Assembly: GCF_018919065.1 (NCBI RefSeq)
Contig: NZ_JAHLQG010000012.1
Coordinates: 62,001-126,000 of the forward strand
DNA: 64,000 nt
Origin: Blautia sp. MSJ-9
GTDB lineage: Bacteria; Bacillota; Clostridia; Lachnospirales; Lachnospiraceae
Reading direction: 5' to 3'
Both the position numbers and the translations under genes were made by a program. Every line of letters begins with the position of its first letter. Positions within the stretch are counted from its first letter, which is position 1. Shown here piece by piece: positions 10,213 to 19,297 of the stretch. The notes below the pieces were generated by a model. It ran no database searches. It saw only the letters and a program-made list of their open reading frames with translations, and was not told the origin of the DNA.

Positions 10213-10570
10213 TCTCTTATTCTCCTGAAATTCTTTCTGATTCTACTCTTATAGTCTTTATCCCCTGACTGGTCTCCTAGAGCATATGATCATCTTTTGA
10301 GTGGTTTTACAGACACAGACATACGCATCTCCCCTCTCTTCTTTAATTCACAATAGCTTGAAATTATCGCACTGATCCGTGCATGAACATTAAGAATTCA
10401 TTTCTGCAGAATGCAGAAACAGATTTCCCGTTACCTGTCTGTAACGATGTCTTTACTTTAGCATGTCTCTGTTACAAAAACAAGACATCACTTTTTCTTT
10501 TTCGTTTTTGTTTATAATTCTTTTAGAAATTTACCGTTTCTTTCAGAAATTCGACATACTTTGAACATAT
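10213..10570. other. Upstream region of the surface-protein gene, no gene seen
   Basis: This A/T-rich gap precedes the minus-strand surface-protein gene. I see no credible coding frame in it; a 63-codon minus-strand frame at 10512-10703 has no ribosome binding site and overlaps the terminator hairpin. No known riboswitch core was recognised. Confidence 0.5.
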
Positions 10571-10577
10571 TTCTCCC

Positions 10578-10680
10578 GTATAATAGATTTTGGATAGATG
10601 AAAAACCACTCTCTATCTCCCCCCTCAAAAAAACACAGCAGCCCTCGCAGAAATGCGGGGGCTGTTTGTTCTTCTGTTTG
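10578..10680 (+). ncRNA. Candidate short transcript with terminator (sRNA-like)
   Basis: A clean TATAAT at 10578-10583 is followed by a small hairpin (GATAGA pairing with TCTATC, 10593-10617), a C-rich single-stranded stretch and a strong GC hairpin at 10635-10665 ending in a T-rich tract. The -35 is not convincing (TTGAAC is only 12 bases upstream). The arrangement could encode an RNA of about 85 nt; alternatively the hairpin is only a terminator acting on the minus strand. Confidence 0.3.
10635..10665. terminator. Intrinsic terminator, possibly bidirectional
   Basis: Hairpin with arms ACAGC-GCCC-CGCA and TGCG-GGGC-TGT around a GAAA loop. T-rich sequence follows on the plus strand and a run of seven A precedes it, giving a U-tract on the minus strand. 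Confidence 0.75.
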
Positions 10681-10697
10681 TTCTTCCTATTTTTCTG

Positions 10698-10726
10698 TTG
10701 CAATTCCTCTGACAGTCTTTTATAAT
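10698..10726 (+). promoter_or_regulatory. Sigma-A-type promoter of arcC
   Basis: TTGCAA (10698-10703) and TATAAT (10721-10726) are separated by 17 bases, about 70 bases upstream of the carbamate kinase start. Confidence 0.75.
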
Positions 10727-10796
10727 GTAAATTATCTATATGATTGAATATTTAGACAAAATATTTTCACAACATTAAAGAATCGAGGTATTTCCC

Positions 10797-11729
10797 ATGA
10801 GCGAGAAAATTACAGTAGTTGCACTGGGCCACAGAGCATTAGGAACCACCTTGCCAGAGCAGAAAATTGCTACAAAAAAAACAGCAAAAGCAATCGCAGA
10901 CCTTGTTGAAGCAGGAAACCGTGTGGTAATCTCCCACAGTAATGGTCCACAGGTTGGAATGATCCATACCGCTATGAATGAATTTGGAAAGGCACATCCG
11001 GATTATACATTCGCACCTATGTCCGTATGTTCTGCTATGAGCCAGGGCTATATCGGATACGATCTTCAGACAGCAATCCGTTCAGAACTGATTTCCCGTG
11101 GTATCTACAAACCTGTAGCAACTATTCTTACACAGGTTGTAATTGATCCATATGATGATGCATTCGCTGAACCGGAGAAGATCATCGGACGTGTACTTAC
11201 CGAAGAAGAAGCAGAAGCAGAAGAGCATAAAGGAAACTTCGTTACCAAACTTGCGGATGGAACTTACAAAAGAATCGTAGCAGCTCCAAAGCCGCAGAAG
11301 ATCGTAGAACTTGAAACTATCCGCACACTTGTAGATGCCGGACAGATTGTCATCGCAGCAGGCGGCGGCGGTATCCCGGTTATGGAGCAGGGCATTGATC
11401 TCCACGGTGCAAGTGCCATCATCGAGAAAGACCTTGCAAGTGGACTTCTCGCTCAGGAATTACAGGCAGATACTCTGCTGATCCTTACAAGCGTAGAGAA
11501 AGTAAGCCTGAACCTTGGTCAGGATAATGAAGAATATCTTGATACTATCTCCGTAGAAGACGCTAAGAAATACATGGATGAAGATCAGTTCGCACCAGGT
11601 TCCATGCTCCCGAAATTCGAGGCCGGAATTGCCTTCATTGAGAACGGCGAGAACCGCAGAACCATTATCACAGATATCCAGCATGCAAAAGACGGATACT
11701 TTGAAAAAACAGGTACTATCATTAAATAA
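10797..11729 (+). CDS. arcC: Carbamate kinase
   Basis: Reversibly transfers phosphate between carbamoyl phosphate and ADP, yielding ATP in fermentative breakdown of arginine, agmatine or purine-derived carbamoyl compounds. The 310-residue length is that of the family, with the N-terminal ALGHRAL(G) segment (normally ALGGNAL), SNGPQVG (about 49-55), AAGGGGIPV (about 187-195) and a C-terminal GSMLPKFEAG (about 267-276). A ribosome binding site (GAGGT) precedes the ATG. It stands alone: no arcA or arcB neighbour is present, so the source of carbamoyl phosphate cannot be read from context. The ALGHRA variant of the usual glycine-rich start is a small oddity. Confidence 0.94.
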   Translation: MSEKITVVALGHRALGTTLPEQKIATKKTAKAIADLVEAGNRVVISHSNGPQVGMIHTAMNEFGKAHPDYTFAPMSVCSAMSQGYIGYDLQTAIRSELISRGIYKPVATILTQVVIDPYDDAFAEPEKIIGRVLTEEEAEAEEHKGNFVTKLADGTYKRIVAAPKPQKIVELETIRTLVDAGQIVIAAGGGGIPVMEQGIDLHGASAIIEKDLASGLLAQELQADTLLILTSVEKVSLNLGQDNEEYLDTISVEDAKKYMDEDQFAPGSMLPKFEAGIAFIENGENRRTIITDIQHAKDGYFEKTGTIIK

Positions 11730-11780
11730 TAAGAAAAAGCACAAGTTACCGGATACGGAGTAAACAGTAACGATTGTAAA

Positions 11781-11825
11781 AGACACATAGTACAGCCCTG
11801 AACATCACAACTGTAATATGTGTCT
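11781..11825. terminator. Terminator between convergent arcC and nrdD
   Basis: AGACACATA (11781-11789) pairs with TATGTGTCT (11817-11825); A-rich and T-rich flanks allow it to act on both the arcC and the nrdD transcript. Confidence 0.7.
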
Positions 11826-11844
11826 CTTTACATTTCTTTATATT

Positions 11845-13980
11845 TTACATAGATTTACGTTCCGCGATCTCTGCCATCTTCGCTTCATTCAGTCGTGTAT
11901 CTCCATGCACACGGCTGTAGGAAAGATATCCGTTCATACGGTCGATCTTAGTAAGGTTCTTAGAACCGCAGACCGGGCATACATCCATCTCAAGTTCCTC
12001 ATGACCACAGTCATCGCAGTAAGCAAGTGAAAGGTTTACACCTTCATAATATCCCAGAGACATCGCTCTGCGGATGAGTGTACGGATTGCCTCACGGTTG
12101 TAATCGATTGGGTAACGTACATACTGAATCTTACCACCATTGCAGAGTTCCCAGAAACGTCCCTCCAGATCCTGTTTCTCAATCGGAGTTACGTCCTCTG
12201 TTACGTGACAGTGGAAACTGTTACTTACATATGGACGGTCAGAAACGCCTTTCACAATTCCGTACATCTTGCGGAACTGCTCAACCTGCAGACCACAAAG
12301 ACTCTCTGCCGGAGTTCCATAAATTGCATACAGATAACCATCCTGTTCCTTGAATTCTTCTACTTTCTTGTTGATATATTTCAGAACTTCCAGTGCAAAC
12401 TGACCGTCTTCTGCAATAGACTTGCCATTGTAGAGTTCCTGAAGTTCATTTAAAGCTGTGATTCCAAAAGATGCTGTCATCGGTTTCAGAATCTTGCCAA
12501 TCTTCTCATTCGGTTTCAGATGTCCGCCGTAGAAACCGCCCTCGCAGTATGCCAGCGGGTTGGTAGATGCTCTCATCTGTCCCAGATAATCATAAGTGCG
12601 AATATGAAGATTACGAATCATTTCAAGATAGAAATCCAGTACCTCATAGAAATCTCTGCTCTCTGCTCTCGCTTTCGCAAGGATCATCGGAAGATGAAGA
12701 CTTACTGCACCAATGTTAAACCTTCCTACAAATACCGGCACATCCTTATCATCTGCAGGGTGCATTCCGCCTCTCTCATACCATGGACTTAAGAAAGCAC
12801 GGCATCCCATCGGGCTGATTACTTTTCCATACTGCTTGTACATACTGGAAATATAACCTTTTCCAGACATAGACAGCCAGTCCGGATACATGGTCTTGGC
12901 AGAACAGTCAACACCTGCCTCAAACACATCCTCACTGATCTTGCCCTTTCCATGGATATTCTCATCATAAAGAAATACGATCTTAGGGAAAAGGACCGGT
13001 TTCTTACGGCCTTTCTTGCCCTGGCCACCTTTGTGTACTTCAAGAAGAGAAATACTTGCCATTTTTTCAAAACGACCGGTTCCCAGTCCAAGAGTTACAG
13101 TTACGAATGGATAATCCCCTCTGGATGATCCAACGGTATTCAATTTATACTCAATTCCCTGCCATCCCTGATCAAATTCTCTGCGGACTTTATCAAGTGC
13201 ATACTCAATAGCACGTTCCTCACGTCCTGACCAACTCTCATCTGAGTATTTCAGAAATTCCTGAATATATTTGTCATAGCTCTTCTGCGCATACGGAGCA
13301 AGGATCTTATCTACTTCCGGTACTGTAAATCCACCATACTGCTGTGCTGCAGTACTCAGGATAATATCACCCATAACATCAAATGCCGTATCCAGTGTCT
13401 TAGGCTCATTGTACCATACATTTCCCATCTCAAATCCGCCGCTCAGTACAGATGCCACATCAAAGAGACAGCAGTTCATGGTATCCAGACGTGCAGACTG
13501 ATCATGAATATAAATATAACCATCTTTACATGCCTGAAGTTCATTACGGTTCATAAAGAATTTACGATAAAGTTCCTTATTCAGTTCATTAAAGATCAGG
13601 CTTCGTTTTGTGGCAACCAGTGCACTGTCTGTATTGGCATTGCTCTTATCACCAATATAACGGATTGCCTGACTCTTGGTATATACATCATCCATCATAT
13701 GGATAAAATCAAGTTTGTAGTTTCTGTAATCACGATAACTCTTGGCTACAGCCGGATTCACTCTCTCAAGTGCTCCTTCTACAATATTATGCATCTCCTG
13801 TATCTGGATTTCATTCTTTCCCAGTGCCTCTGCATGTTCCTCAGCAAACCGACAGATAAATTCATTCTCCTTGTCAGAAAACTTATATAAGATTCTGGCC
13901 GCAGACTTGTTTACCGCCGCTACGATCTTCTTCGAATCAAACTCTTCTCTTGTTCCGTCTTTCTTTATTACATATATCAT
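11845..13980 (-). CDS. nrdD: Anaerobic ribonucleoside-triphosphate reductase (class III), stand-alone form
   Basis: Glycyl-radical enzyme reducing NTPs to dNTPs without oxygen. The protein of 711 residues (ATG at 13980, preceded by GGAG 8 bases upstream; the ATG at 14001 is less well placed) has an N-terminal ATP-cone (about 1-90), the central barrel, a C-terminal zinc site of two CxxC pairs (CDDC, CPVC) and the glycyl-radical motif RMNGY about 35 residues from the end. The activating enzyme NrdG is not in the window. It lacks the C-terminal redoxin domain found in the second NrdD at 32170. An NrdR-like box lies immediately upstream. Confidence 0.93.
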   Translation of the reverse strand: MIYVIKKDGTREEFDSKKIVAAVNKSAARILYKFSDKENEFICRFAEEHAEALGKNEIQIQEMHNIVEGALERVNPAVAKSYRDYRNYKLDFIHMMDDVYTKSQAIRYIGDKSNANTDSALVATKRSLIFNELNKELYRKFFMNRNELQACKDGYIYIHDQSARLDTMNCCLFDVASVLSGGFEMGNVWYNEPKTLDTAFDVMGDIILSTAAQQYGGFTVPEVDKILAPYAQKSYDKYIQEFLKYSDESWSGREERAIEYALDKVRREFDQGWQGIEYKLNTVGSSRGDYPFVTVTLGLGTGRFEKMASISLLEVHKGGQGKKGRKKPVLFPKIVFLYDENIHGKGKISEDVFEAGVDCSAKTMYPDWLSMSGKGYISSMYKQYGKVISPMGCRAFLSPWYERGGMHPADDKDVPVFVGRFNIGAVSLHLPMILAKARAESRDFYEVLDFYLEMIRNLHIRTYDYLGQMRASTNPLAYCEGGFYGGHLKPNEKIGKILKPMTASFGITALNELQELYNGKSIAEDGQFALEVLKYINKKVEEFKEQDGYLYAIYGTPAESLCGLQVEQFRKMYGIVKGVSDRPYVSNSFHCHVTEDVTPIEKQDLEGRFWELCNGGKIQYVRYPIDYNREAIRTLIRRAMSLGYYEGVNLSLAYCDDCGHEELEMDVCPVCGSKNLTKIDRMNGYLSYSRVHGDTRLNEAKMAEIAERKSM

Positions 13981-13995
13981 ACTTCTTGCTCCCAT

Positions 13996-14011
13996 ATACA
14001 ATATATAGTAT
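13996..14011 (-). promoter_or_regulatory. NrdR-type box upstream of nrdD
   Basis: The palindromic sequence ATACTATATATTGTAT (minus strand) matches the published NrdR consensus ACACwATATATwGTGT closely. A second imperfect palindrome, ACCACA-N12-TGTGGT at 14027-14050, lies about 35 bases away centre to centre and could be the partner site. Confidence 0.65.
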
Positions 14012-14100
14012 TATTTTCTTTCGTTAACCACAATTCATTCTATATGTGGTACGATTAACAAGTATAGCACAGTCTCTGTCAAAAAGAAAGAGGCAAAAAA

Positions 14101-15033
14101 TTATTCGTCATATTGCTGAATTTGATACATTGACAGATAATTATCTTGACCATCCAAAGATACCGCAGATATCTCATCTCCCGTGTGTAATTCTACTTCC
14201 TCCTGGTGACCCGCTTCGTCAAATTTTACAGTTACATCTCTTCCTGAAGAGTTTTTGATTTCCAGAGCAACAGCTTCCCATCGGGCTTCTATCATATATT
14301 TCCCTGGCACGATTATAAATTCATATTCCAGATTATCCCCATCTGTGTTGTCATCCTCTGTTACAGCATCTACAGATCCGACAATATAATGCTCTCCGGT
14401 GAACATATAATCATCCGGGTCTTTTTCCTTATCATCCTGTTTAGATTTTGCAGCACTGATAGTCTCAGCCCAGTCATCCTTCCAGTCATTCTCTTCTGCT
14501 TCATCAGCACCGCTTTCCTCAAAAAAACTGCCAATATCTATCCCCAGTTCGTCATTGATAAATGACTCTATCTGATACCCGATGCTGTCCCAGTTCTCCG
14601 CAATCTGACCTGCCGCCACCGTCAGAACCATAACAATGATCCAGAAAACAGCTGATCCTTTCTTACCTTTCTTCGTTTTCGTATTCGAAACTGTAGTCTG
14701 ACCTGTGCTGTAAGTCCGCACTGTCTGTGTATTAGCAGCACGTCCTGCTGCTGTTTTTGTTCCTGTAGTCTGCACTCTTGCAGTCTGCGCTTTTGGCATC
14801 TGTGTTCTGAAATTATTTGTTTTTCCCGGTTTCTTCACCGTTTTATTTCTGTCCGGAAGTGGTACTTCGCTCTCCTTCATCGCCTTTCGCACCTTTGTAG
14901 AAGCATGACGGTAATGCTCTGACCGGTCCTCATTCAGATGATATAATTCCATATCATTTCTATAAGGCATTCCACAATATTTACATCTGCCGTTTGCGAT
15001 AGGACCATCACAGACCTGACATCTCTTTCCCAT
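14101..15033 (-). CDS. Zinc-ribbon single-pass membrane protein of unknown function
   Basis: A 310-residue protein not assigned to a characterised family. It starts with a zinc ribbon (CQVC and CKYC, residues about 5-20), followed by a basic, Thr-rich linker (about 50-125), one membrane helix (about 128-147) and an acidic extracytoplasmic domain ending in beta-rich sequence. The layout resembles the many clostridial zinc-ribbon membrane proteins that pair a cytosolic ribbon with an external sensor-like domain. It is monocistronic, between nrdD and the divergent asnA. No catalytic motif was seen. Confidence 0.75.
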   Translation of the reverse strand: MGKRCQVCDGPIANGRCKYCGMPYRNDMELYHLNEDRSEHYRHASTKVRKAMKESEVPLPDRNKTVKKPGKTNNFRTQMPKAQTARVQTTGTKTAAGRAANTQTVRTYSTGQTTVSNTKTKKGKKGSAVFWIIVMVLTVAAGQIAENWDSIGYQIESFINDELGIDIGSFFEESGADEAEENDWKDDWAETISAAKSKQDDKEKDPDDYMFTGEHYIVGSVDAVTEDDNTDGDNLEYEFIIVPGKYMIEARWEAVALEIKNSSGRDVTVKFDEAGHQEEVELHTGDEISAVSLDGQDNYLSMYQIQQYDE

Positions 15034-15128
15034 ATATTGTCCCCCTGCATTTGTTTATATATTCAATTTCATTTATTCTGCTGAATTTATTTTAACATTT
15101 TGCCCCAATCTTGCAAAGCAGAAATTGT

Positions 15129-15157
15129 GTTACTGTTCATTCCAAATGAACAGTAAC
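15129..15157. repeat. Dispersed palindromic repeat, family A, minimal copy
   Basis: A 29-base near-perfect palindrome, GTTACTGTTCATT to AATGAACAGTAAC, ending three bases before the -35 box of the asnA promoter. It is the shortest member of the family. Confidence 0.75.
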
Positions 15158-15159
15158 AA

Positions 15160-15188
15160 TTGTCAAATGCTCATTTTCCTGTTATAAT
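15160..15188 (+). promoter_or_regulatory. Promoter of asnA
   Basis: TTGTCA (15160-15165) and TATAAT (15183-15188) with a 17-base spacer; the start codon follows about 70 bases after the -10 box. Confidence 0.8.
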
Positions 15189-15260
15189 AGCGTGGGAAAA
15201 GATAATGGATATTCATGCTATAGAATATGCAAATACAGAAATTACAGGAGGAATCCAATA

Positions 15261-16268
15261 ATGGAACAGATTAAAATTCCTGACGGATATCAGTCAGCTT
15301 TAAATCTCCATGATACTCAGATTGCCATTAAGACTGTGAAAGATTTCTTTCAGCAGACACTGGCTCAGAAGCTGAATCTGCTGCGTGTTTCCGCTCCGGT
15401 GTTCGTAAACCCGACATCCGGTCTGAACGATAACTTAAACGGTGTAGAGCGTCCGGTAAGCTTTGATATCAAAGGCCAGCCAGAGAATGCAGAGATCGTA
15501 CATTCTCTCGCCAAATGGAAAAGATACGCATTAAAGAAATATGGCTTTGCTCACGGCGAAGGTCTTTATACAGATATGATTGCGATCAGACGTGACGAAG
15601 ATCTCGATAACATCCACTCCGTATACGTAGACCAGTGGGACTGGGAGAAGATCATCAACAAAGAAGAACGTAACATGGATACACTGGTATCTACAGTACG
15701 TGCTATTTACAGCGTTCTCCGCAAGACTGAGAAATACATGGCAGTTCAGTACGATTACATCGAAGAAATCCTTCCAAGAGAGATTGCTTTCGTAAGCACA
15801 CAGGAACTCGTTGACATGTATCCGGACCTCACTCCAAAGGAACGTGAATACAAAGTTGTCAAAGAAAAAGGTGCTGTTTTCCTTATGCAGGTTGGTAAGA
15901 CCTTAAGCAACGGCGAACGTCACGACGGACGTGCTCCGGATTATGATGACTGGGAATTAAACGGTGATATCCTCGTTTACTATCCAGTTCTCGACATCGC
16001 ACTTGAGCTCTCTTCCATGGGTATCCGTGTTGATGAAGATGCACTTGACAAACAGCTTACTATCGCAGGCTGTGATGACAGACGAGAACTCCCATTCCAG
16101 AAAGCTATCCTGAACAAAGAACTTCCATACACCATCGGCGGCGGTATCGGACAGTCCCGTATCTGTATGTTCTTCCTCAGAAAAGCTCATATCGGTGAAG
16201 TACATGCTTCCCTGTGGCCAGAAGAAGTGATGAAGGAAGCGGAAACAAAAGGCGTACAGCTTCTGTAG
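15261..16268 (+). CDS. asnA: Aspartate--ammonia ligase (AsnA-type asparagine synthetase)
   Basis: ATP-dependent, ammonia-using asparagine synthetase related to class II aminoacyl-tRNA synthetases. The protein has 335 residues from the ATG at 15261, which follows AGGAGG by a normal spacing; an earlier in-frame start at 15192 lies at the transcription start and is rejected. Recognisable segments are the LRVSAPVFV and GLNDNLNGVERPVSF stretch near the N-terminus, DEDLDNIHSVYVDQWDWEK in the middle and the C-terminal GGGIGQSR motif near residue 295. A CBS-domain gene follows after 51 bases and probably shares the transcript. Confidence 0.96.
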   Translation: MEQIKIPDGYQSALNLHDTQIAIKTVKDFFQQTLAQKLNLLRVSAPVFVNPTSGLNDNLNGVERPVSFDIKGQPENAEIVHSLAKWKRYALKKYGFAHGEGLYTDMIAIRRDEDLDNIHSVYVDQWDWEKIINKEERNMDTLVSTVRAIYSVLRKTEKYMAVQYDYIEEILPREIAFVSTQELVDMYPDLTPKEREYKVVKEKGAVFLMQVGKTLSNGERHDGRAPDYDDWELNGDILVYYPVLDIALELSSMGIRVDEDALDKQLTIAGCDDRRELPFQKAILNKELPYTIGGGIGQSRICMFFLRKAHIGEVHASLWPEEVMKEAETKGVQLL

Positions 16269-16319
16269 TCAGATAGTACTTAACACTAACCATATCAATG
16301 TAGTGGGGTAAATACGAAA

Positions 16320-16769
16320 GTGAATATTTTGTTTTTTTTAACACCCAAAAGTGATGTAGCATACATTTTTGAGAACGAAACTCTCCGTCAGACTCTGGAG
16401 AAAATGGAGCACAGGAAATTCTCCTGTATTCCTCTTCTGAGTCTGGACGGAAAATATAAAGGAACCATTTCTGAAGGTGATCTGCTCTGGGGAATGAAAA
16501 CATTAAATGTTCCAAGTCTCAAAGCTTCTGAGAGCATTTCCATTATGGCAATTCCACGCAGAGCCACCTACAAAGCAGTTCACGCAGATTCCGATATGGA
16601 AGATCTGCTGGATAAGGCAATTAATCAGAATTACGTTCCTGTTGTCGATGATCAGGGATACTTTATCGGTATTATTACCCGTAAAGAGATTATCAAATAC
16701 TGCTACAAAGAACTAAAAAAATATGCGGAAGCCTCGAATTCAGAGCCGTCTGATCCCGGTGGAAATTAA
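16320..16769 (+). CDS. Tandem CBS-domain protein
   Basis: A 149-residue cytosolic protein made of two CBS motifs (about 10-60 and 75-135), the pair that usually binds adenine nucleotides. No enzymatic domain is attached. The start is GTG at 16320 with a G-rich stretch about 12 bases upstream; a lower-efficiency start fits a second cistron. Its position after asnA and before a strong terminator suggests it senses energy state alongside asparagine synthesis, which is inference. Confidence 0.85.
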   Translation: MNILFFLTPKSDVAYIFENETLRQTLEKMEHRKFSCIPLLSLDGKYKGTISEGDLLWGMKTLNVPSLKASESISIMAIPRRATYKAVHADSDMEDLLDKAINQNYVPVVDDQGYFIGIITRKEIIKYCYKELKKYAEASNSEPSDPGGN

Positions 16770-16789
16770 ATATCGAATATAACAAATAC

Positions 16790-16841
16790 AAAGAGCTGCA
16801 TCCAAAACGATTTTCTGTCGTTTTTCGGACTACAGCTCTTT
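16790..16841. terminator. Bidirectional terminator between the CBS gene and the BASS gene
   Basis: AAAGAGCTG (16790-16798) pairs with CAGCTCTTT (16833-16841), with an inner AAAACGA/TCGTTTT stem. A T-run follows on the plus strand; the minus-strand BASS gene ends 12 bases further on. Confidence 0.85.
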
Positions 16842-16852
16842 TTTTCATTTCT

Positions 16853-17791
16853 TCATGATTCTCTTTTCTGTGCCAATAATTTTCCAAACAGTGCTGCCAA
16901 TACCTGCTGAAATAACGTTCCGATCATAACCGGAAACATCACTTCTCCCGGAAAATACGCTGCGGCGATCACCGCTCCTGCGCTGATATTCCGCATTCCA
17001 GTCCCATACATCATAGAAACCGCTGTGCTGTGATCCCGTTTGAAAATATAAGCAACCAGCCATCCCAACACGTATCCGGAAGCAGCCAGCACCAGAATTG
17101 CCAGTGCTACCTTTACTCTCTGCATATTCATGTCTCGAATATAAGGAGCCACCTTAGAAGAATTTGACGTTACCACAAACATTAACGCCAGTTTGGAAAA
17201 AGGCGCCAGTTTTCCCGGCCATGTCTTCATCGCTTTTCCATCCGTAACCTGATTCAGTACCATCGCCGCAACCGCAGGCAGAGCCACCATAAATACCAGT
17301 TCTCTCATCATCTTCGTCGGATCCATAGTCACTGCGGAACTCAACAGTATCTGCAAAGTTGCCGGGATCAGAAACGGTGCGAGCACAGTATCAACTACCA
17401 CCAGCGATAAAGACAGTGGACTGTTGCCTTCATAGATTGTCACCCACATCAGGCTTACCACGGCCGTCGGAACCGCAAATTCCAGCACCATTCCCGTGAT
17501 CAGATCCATATTATCTCCAAAGAACAGATAGCCTGCACCACAGGCTGCAACCGGGATCACTACATGAAGCAGAAGCATAATAATGATCAATGGACCCGGA
17601 TGGCGAAATACATTCGCCACATCCTTAAATCTGGACTTTAGTGCCCCGGAAAATGTTATAAACGCAAACACGGCCGGCACATAAGGCAGACCGCGTTTGG
17701 CAATATCTGGAAAGCATACACCCAGTAACAGACAGGTCGGTGTTACCAGTGCCATCCACTTCTCTATAAAACTGTTAAATCTCTTCAGCAT
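16853..17791 (-). CDS. Bile acid:sodium symporter (BASS) family transporter
   Basis: A 312-residue polytopic membrane protein with about nine or ten hydrophobic helices, in the BASS fold that moves organic anions with sodium. Family-like features include the glycine/proline-rich broken helices around VPTAVVSLMW and the C-terminal STAVSMMYGTGMRNISAG segment. Substrate is unknown; BASS members carry bile acids, pantoate, pyruvate or other acids. It starts one base after the ABC ATPase stop and so is the last gene of the amino-acid ABC operon, an unusual partner that hints at a common organic-acid or amino-acid substrate. Confidence 0.85.
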   Translation of the reverse strand: MLKRFNSFIEKWMALVTPTCLLLGVCFPDIAKRGLPYVPAVFAFITFSGALKSRFKDVANVFRHPGPLIIIMLLLHVVIPVAACGAGYLFFGDNMDLITGMVLEFAVPTAVVSLMWVTIYEGNSPLSLSLVVVDTVLAPFLIPATLQILLSSAVTMDPTKMMRELVFMVALPAVAAMVLNQVTDGKAMKTWPGKLAPFSKLALMFVVTSNSSKVAPYIRDMNMQRVKVALAILVLAASGYVLGWLVAYIFKRDHSTAVSMMYGTGMRNISAGAVIAAAYFPGEVMFPVMIGTLFQQVLAALFGKLLAQKRES

Positions 17792-17792
17792 C

Positions 17793-18533
17793 TTATAAAA
17801 CCTTTGAAAGGAAGTCTTTCAGTCTCTGGTTCTTTGGATTTGCAAAGAACTCTTTCGGCGTATTCTCCTCCTGAATCTTACCATCGTCGATGAAAAGAAC
17901 TCTTGTCGCTACTTCTCTGGCAAATCCCATCTCATGAGTAACAACAACCATGGTCATACCGGACTGTGCAAGCTCCTTCATCAGCTCCAGAACCTCACCA
18001 ACCATCTCAGGGTCGAGTGCGGAAGTCGGCTCGTCAAAGAGCATTACATCCGGGTTCATAGCCAGAGAACGGGCAATAGCAATACGCTGCTTCTGTCCAC
18101 CGGAAAGCATATCCGGATATGCATTGGCTTTGTCCGGAAGTCCTACACGCGTCAGAAGCTCATCCGCTTTCTTAGACGCTTCTTCCTTTGTCATCAATTT
18201 CAGTTCTACCGGCGCCAGCATAATGTTCTGTTTTACCGTTTTATGCGGAAAAAGATTAAACTGCTGGAACACCATTCCGATTTTCTGACGGTGTCTGTTG
18301 ATATCGACCTTCGGATCTGTGATATCTGTTCCCTCAAAGAGAATCTGTCCGCCTGTCGGAACCTCCAGAAGATTTAAAGATCTCAGGAAAGTAGATTTAC
18401 CGGAACCGGAAGGACCGATGATCGCTACTACTTCTCCCTGACAGATATCTGTTGTAATTCCGTCAAGAACCTGATTACTGCCAAAAGCTTTTTTCAGTTC
18501 TTTCACCTGGATCAGTACATTCTTATCGCTCAC
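17793..18533 (-). CDS. Polar amino acid ABC transporter ATPase
   Basis: ATP-binding subunit of a GlnQ/HisP-type importer, 246 residues. Walker A GPSGSGKS (about 39-46), the signature LSGGQKQR (about 144-151), Walker B VMLFDEP followed by TSALDPE, and the switch histidine in VVTHEMG are all intact. It overlaps the upstream permease gene by 11 bases, indicating translational coupling. Confidence 0.95.
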   Translation of the reverse strand: MSDKNVLIQVKELKKAFGSNQVLDGITTDICQGEVVAIIGPSGSGKSTFLRSLNLLEVPTGGQILFEGTDITDPKVDINRHRQKIGMVFQQFNLFPHKTVKQNIMLAPVELKLMTKEEASKKADELLTRVGLPDKANAYPDMLSGGQKQRIAIARSLAMNPDVMLFDEPTSALDPEMVGEVLELMKELAQSGMTMVVVTHEMGFAREVATRVLFIDDGKIQEENTPKEFFANPKNQRLKDFLSKVL

Positions 18534-19230
18534 TGGTTCTCAATCTCCTTTCCAGTTTATTCATACCCCATGTAAGGATTCCAACGATCACAAGATAGAT
18601 CGCTGCTGCCGCCATCAATGGCCAGAATGCATTATAGGTACGGCTCTGAATCAGCATAGCACCCTTTGTCAGGTCCATCATACCGATATAACCGATGATA
18701 GATGTCTCTTTGATCAACACGATAAATTCATTTACCAGTGCCGGAAGTACATTCTTAAATGCCTGTGGGATAATGATCAGGCGCATCGTCTGGCTGAAAT
18801 TCAGTCCCAGGCTCCGTCCTGCCTCTGTCTGTCCCTGATCAATAGACATGATACCGGAACGGACAATTTCAGCTACATAAGCACCAGAGTTGATACCAAA
18901 GGCAAGTCCGCCTACGATAATCTTATTGATACTTACAGAGCCAAAAATTACAAAGTTCATAATCAGCAGCTGGATCATGGTTGGTGTTCCGCGGATCACA
19001 GTCAGATAAACTCTGCAGATTGCATTGAGAATCTTAAAAGAGCCTGACTTATCATGTGCGGAACGGATGATAGCTACCAGAAAACCGATGATCAGACCCA
19101 CGATTACCGCAAACACTGTGATAATAAGGGTTGTTTTCAGTCCATCTACCAGCCAGAGATAACGATCATCTTTAATAAAGTTCAGATAAAAATCTTCTTT
19201 TATACTTGCTAATATCATAGGATTATTCAT
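18523..19230 (-). CDS. Polar amino acid ABC transporter permease
   Basis: A 235-residue inner subunit of the HisM/GlnP family with five or so membrane helices and the EAA loop [21 protein letters not shown] (written here in part; about residues 136-156) that docks on the ATPase. Only one permease gene is present, so it probably forms a homodimer. It lies between the substrate-binding protein gene, from which a hairpin separates it, and the ATPase gene. Confidence 0.94.
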   Translation of the reverse strand: MNNPMILASIKEDFYLNFIKDDRYLWLVDGLKTTLIITVFAVIVGLIIGFLVAIIRSAHDKSGSFKILNAICRVYLTVIRGTPTMIQLLIMNFVIFGSVSINKIIVGGLAFGINSGAYVAEIVRSGIMSIDQGQTEAGRSLGLNFSQTMRLIIIPQAFKNVLPALVNEFIVLIKETSIIGYIGMMDLTKGAMLIQSRTYNAFWPLMAAAAIYLVIVGILTWGMNKLERRLRTSER

Positions 19231-19251
19231 AAAAACCTCTGTCCCGAAAAG

Positions 19252-19280
19252 AGAGCTGTTGGCAGATCGTCAACAGCTCT
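19252..19280 (-). terminator. Intercistronic hairpin between binding protein and permease
   Basis: AGAGCTGTTG pairs with CAACAGCTCT around a 9-base loop, with only a short U-stretch after it on the minus strand. Such hairpins typically leave binding-protein mRNA more abundant than the membrane components. Confidence 0.65.
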
Positions 19281-19297
19281 GTTGTTTTGTTCCAATA

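Noticed and set aside
10512..10703. A 63-codon minus-strand frame between the surface-protein gene and arcC
   Set aside because: It runs through the terminator hairpin, has no ribosome binding site and an implausible Lys/Asn/Gln-rich N-terminus; treated as non-coding.
14027..14050. ACCACA-N12-TGTGGT as a firm second NrdR box at the first nrdD
   Set aside because: Spacing to the clear box is about 35 rather than 31-32 bases and the inner bases fit poorly; mentioned only as a weak partner.
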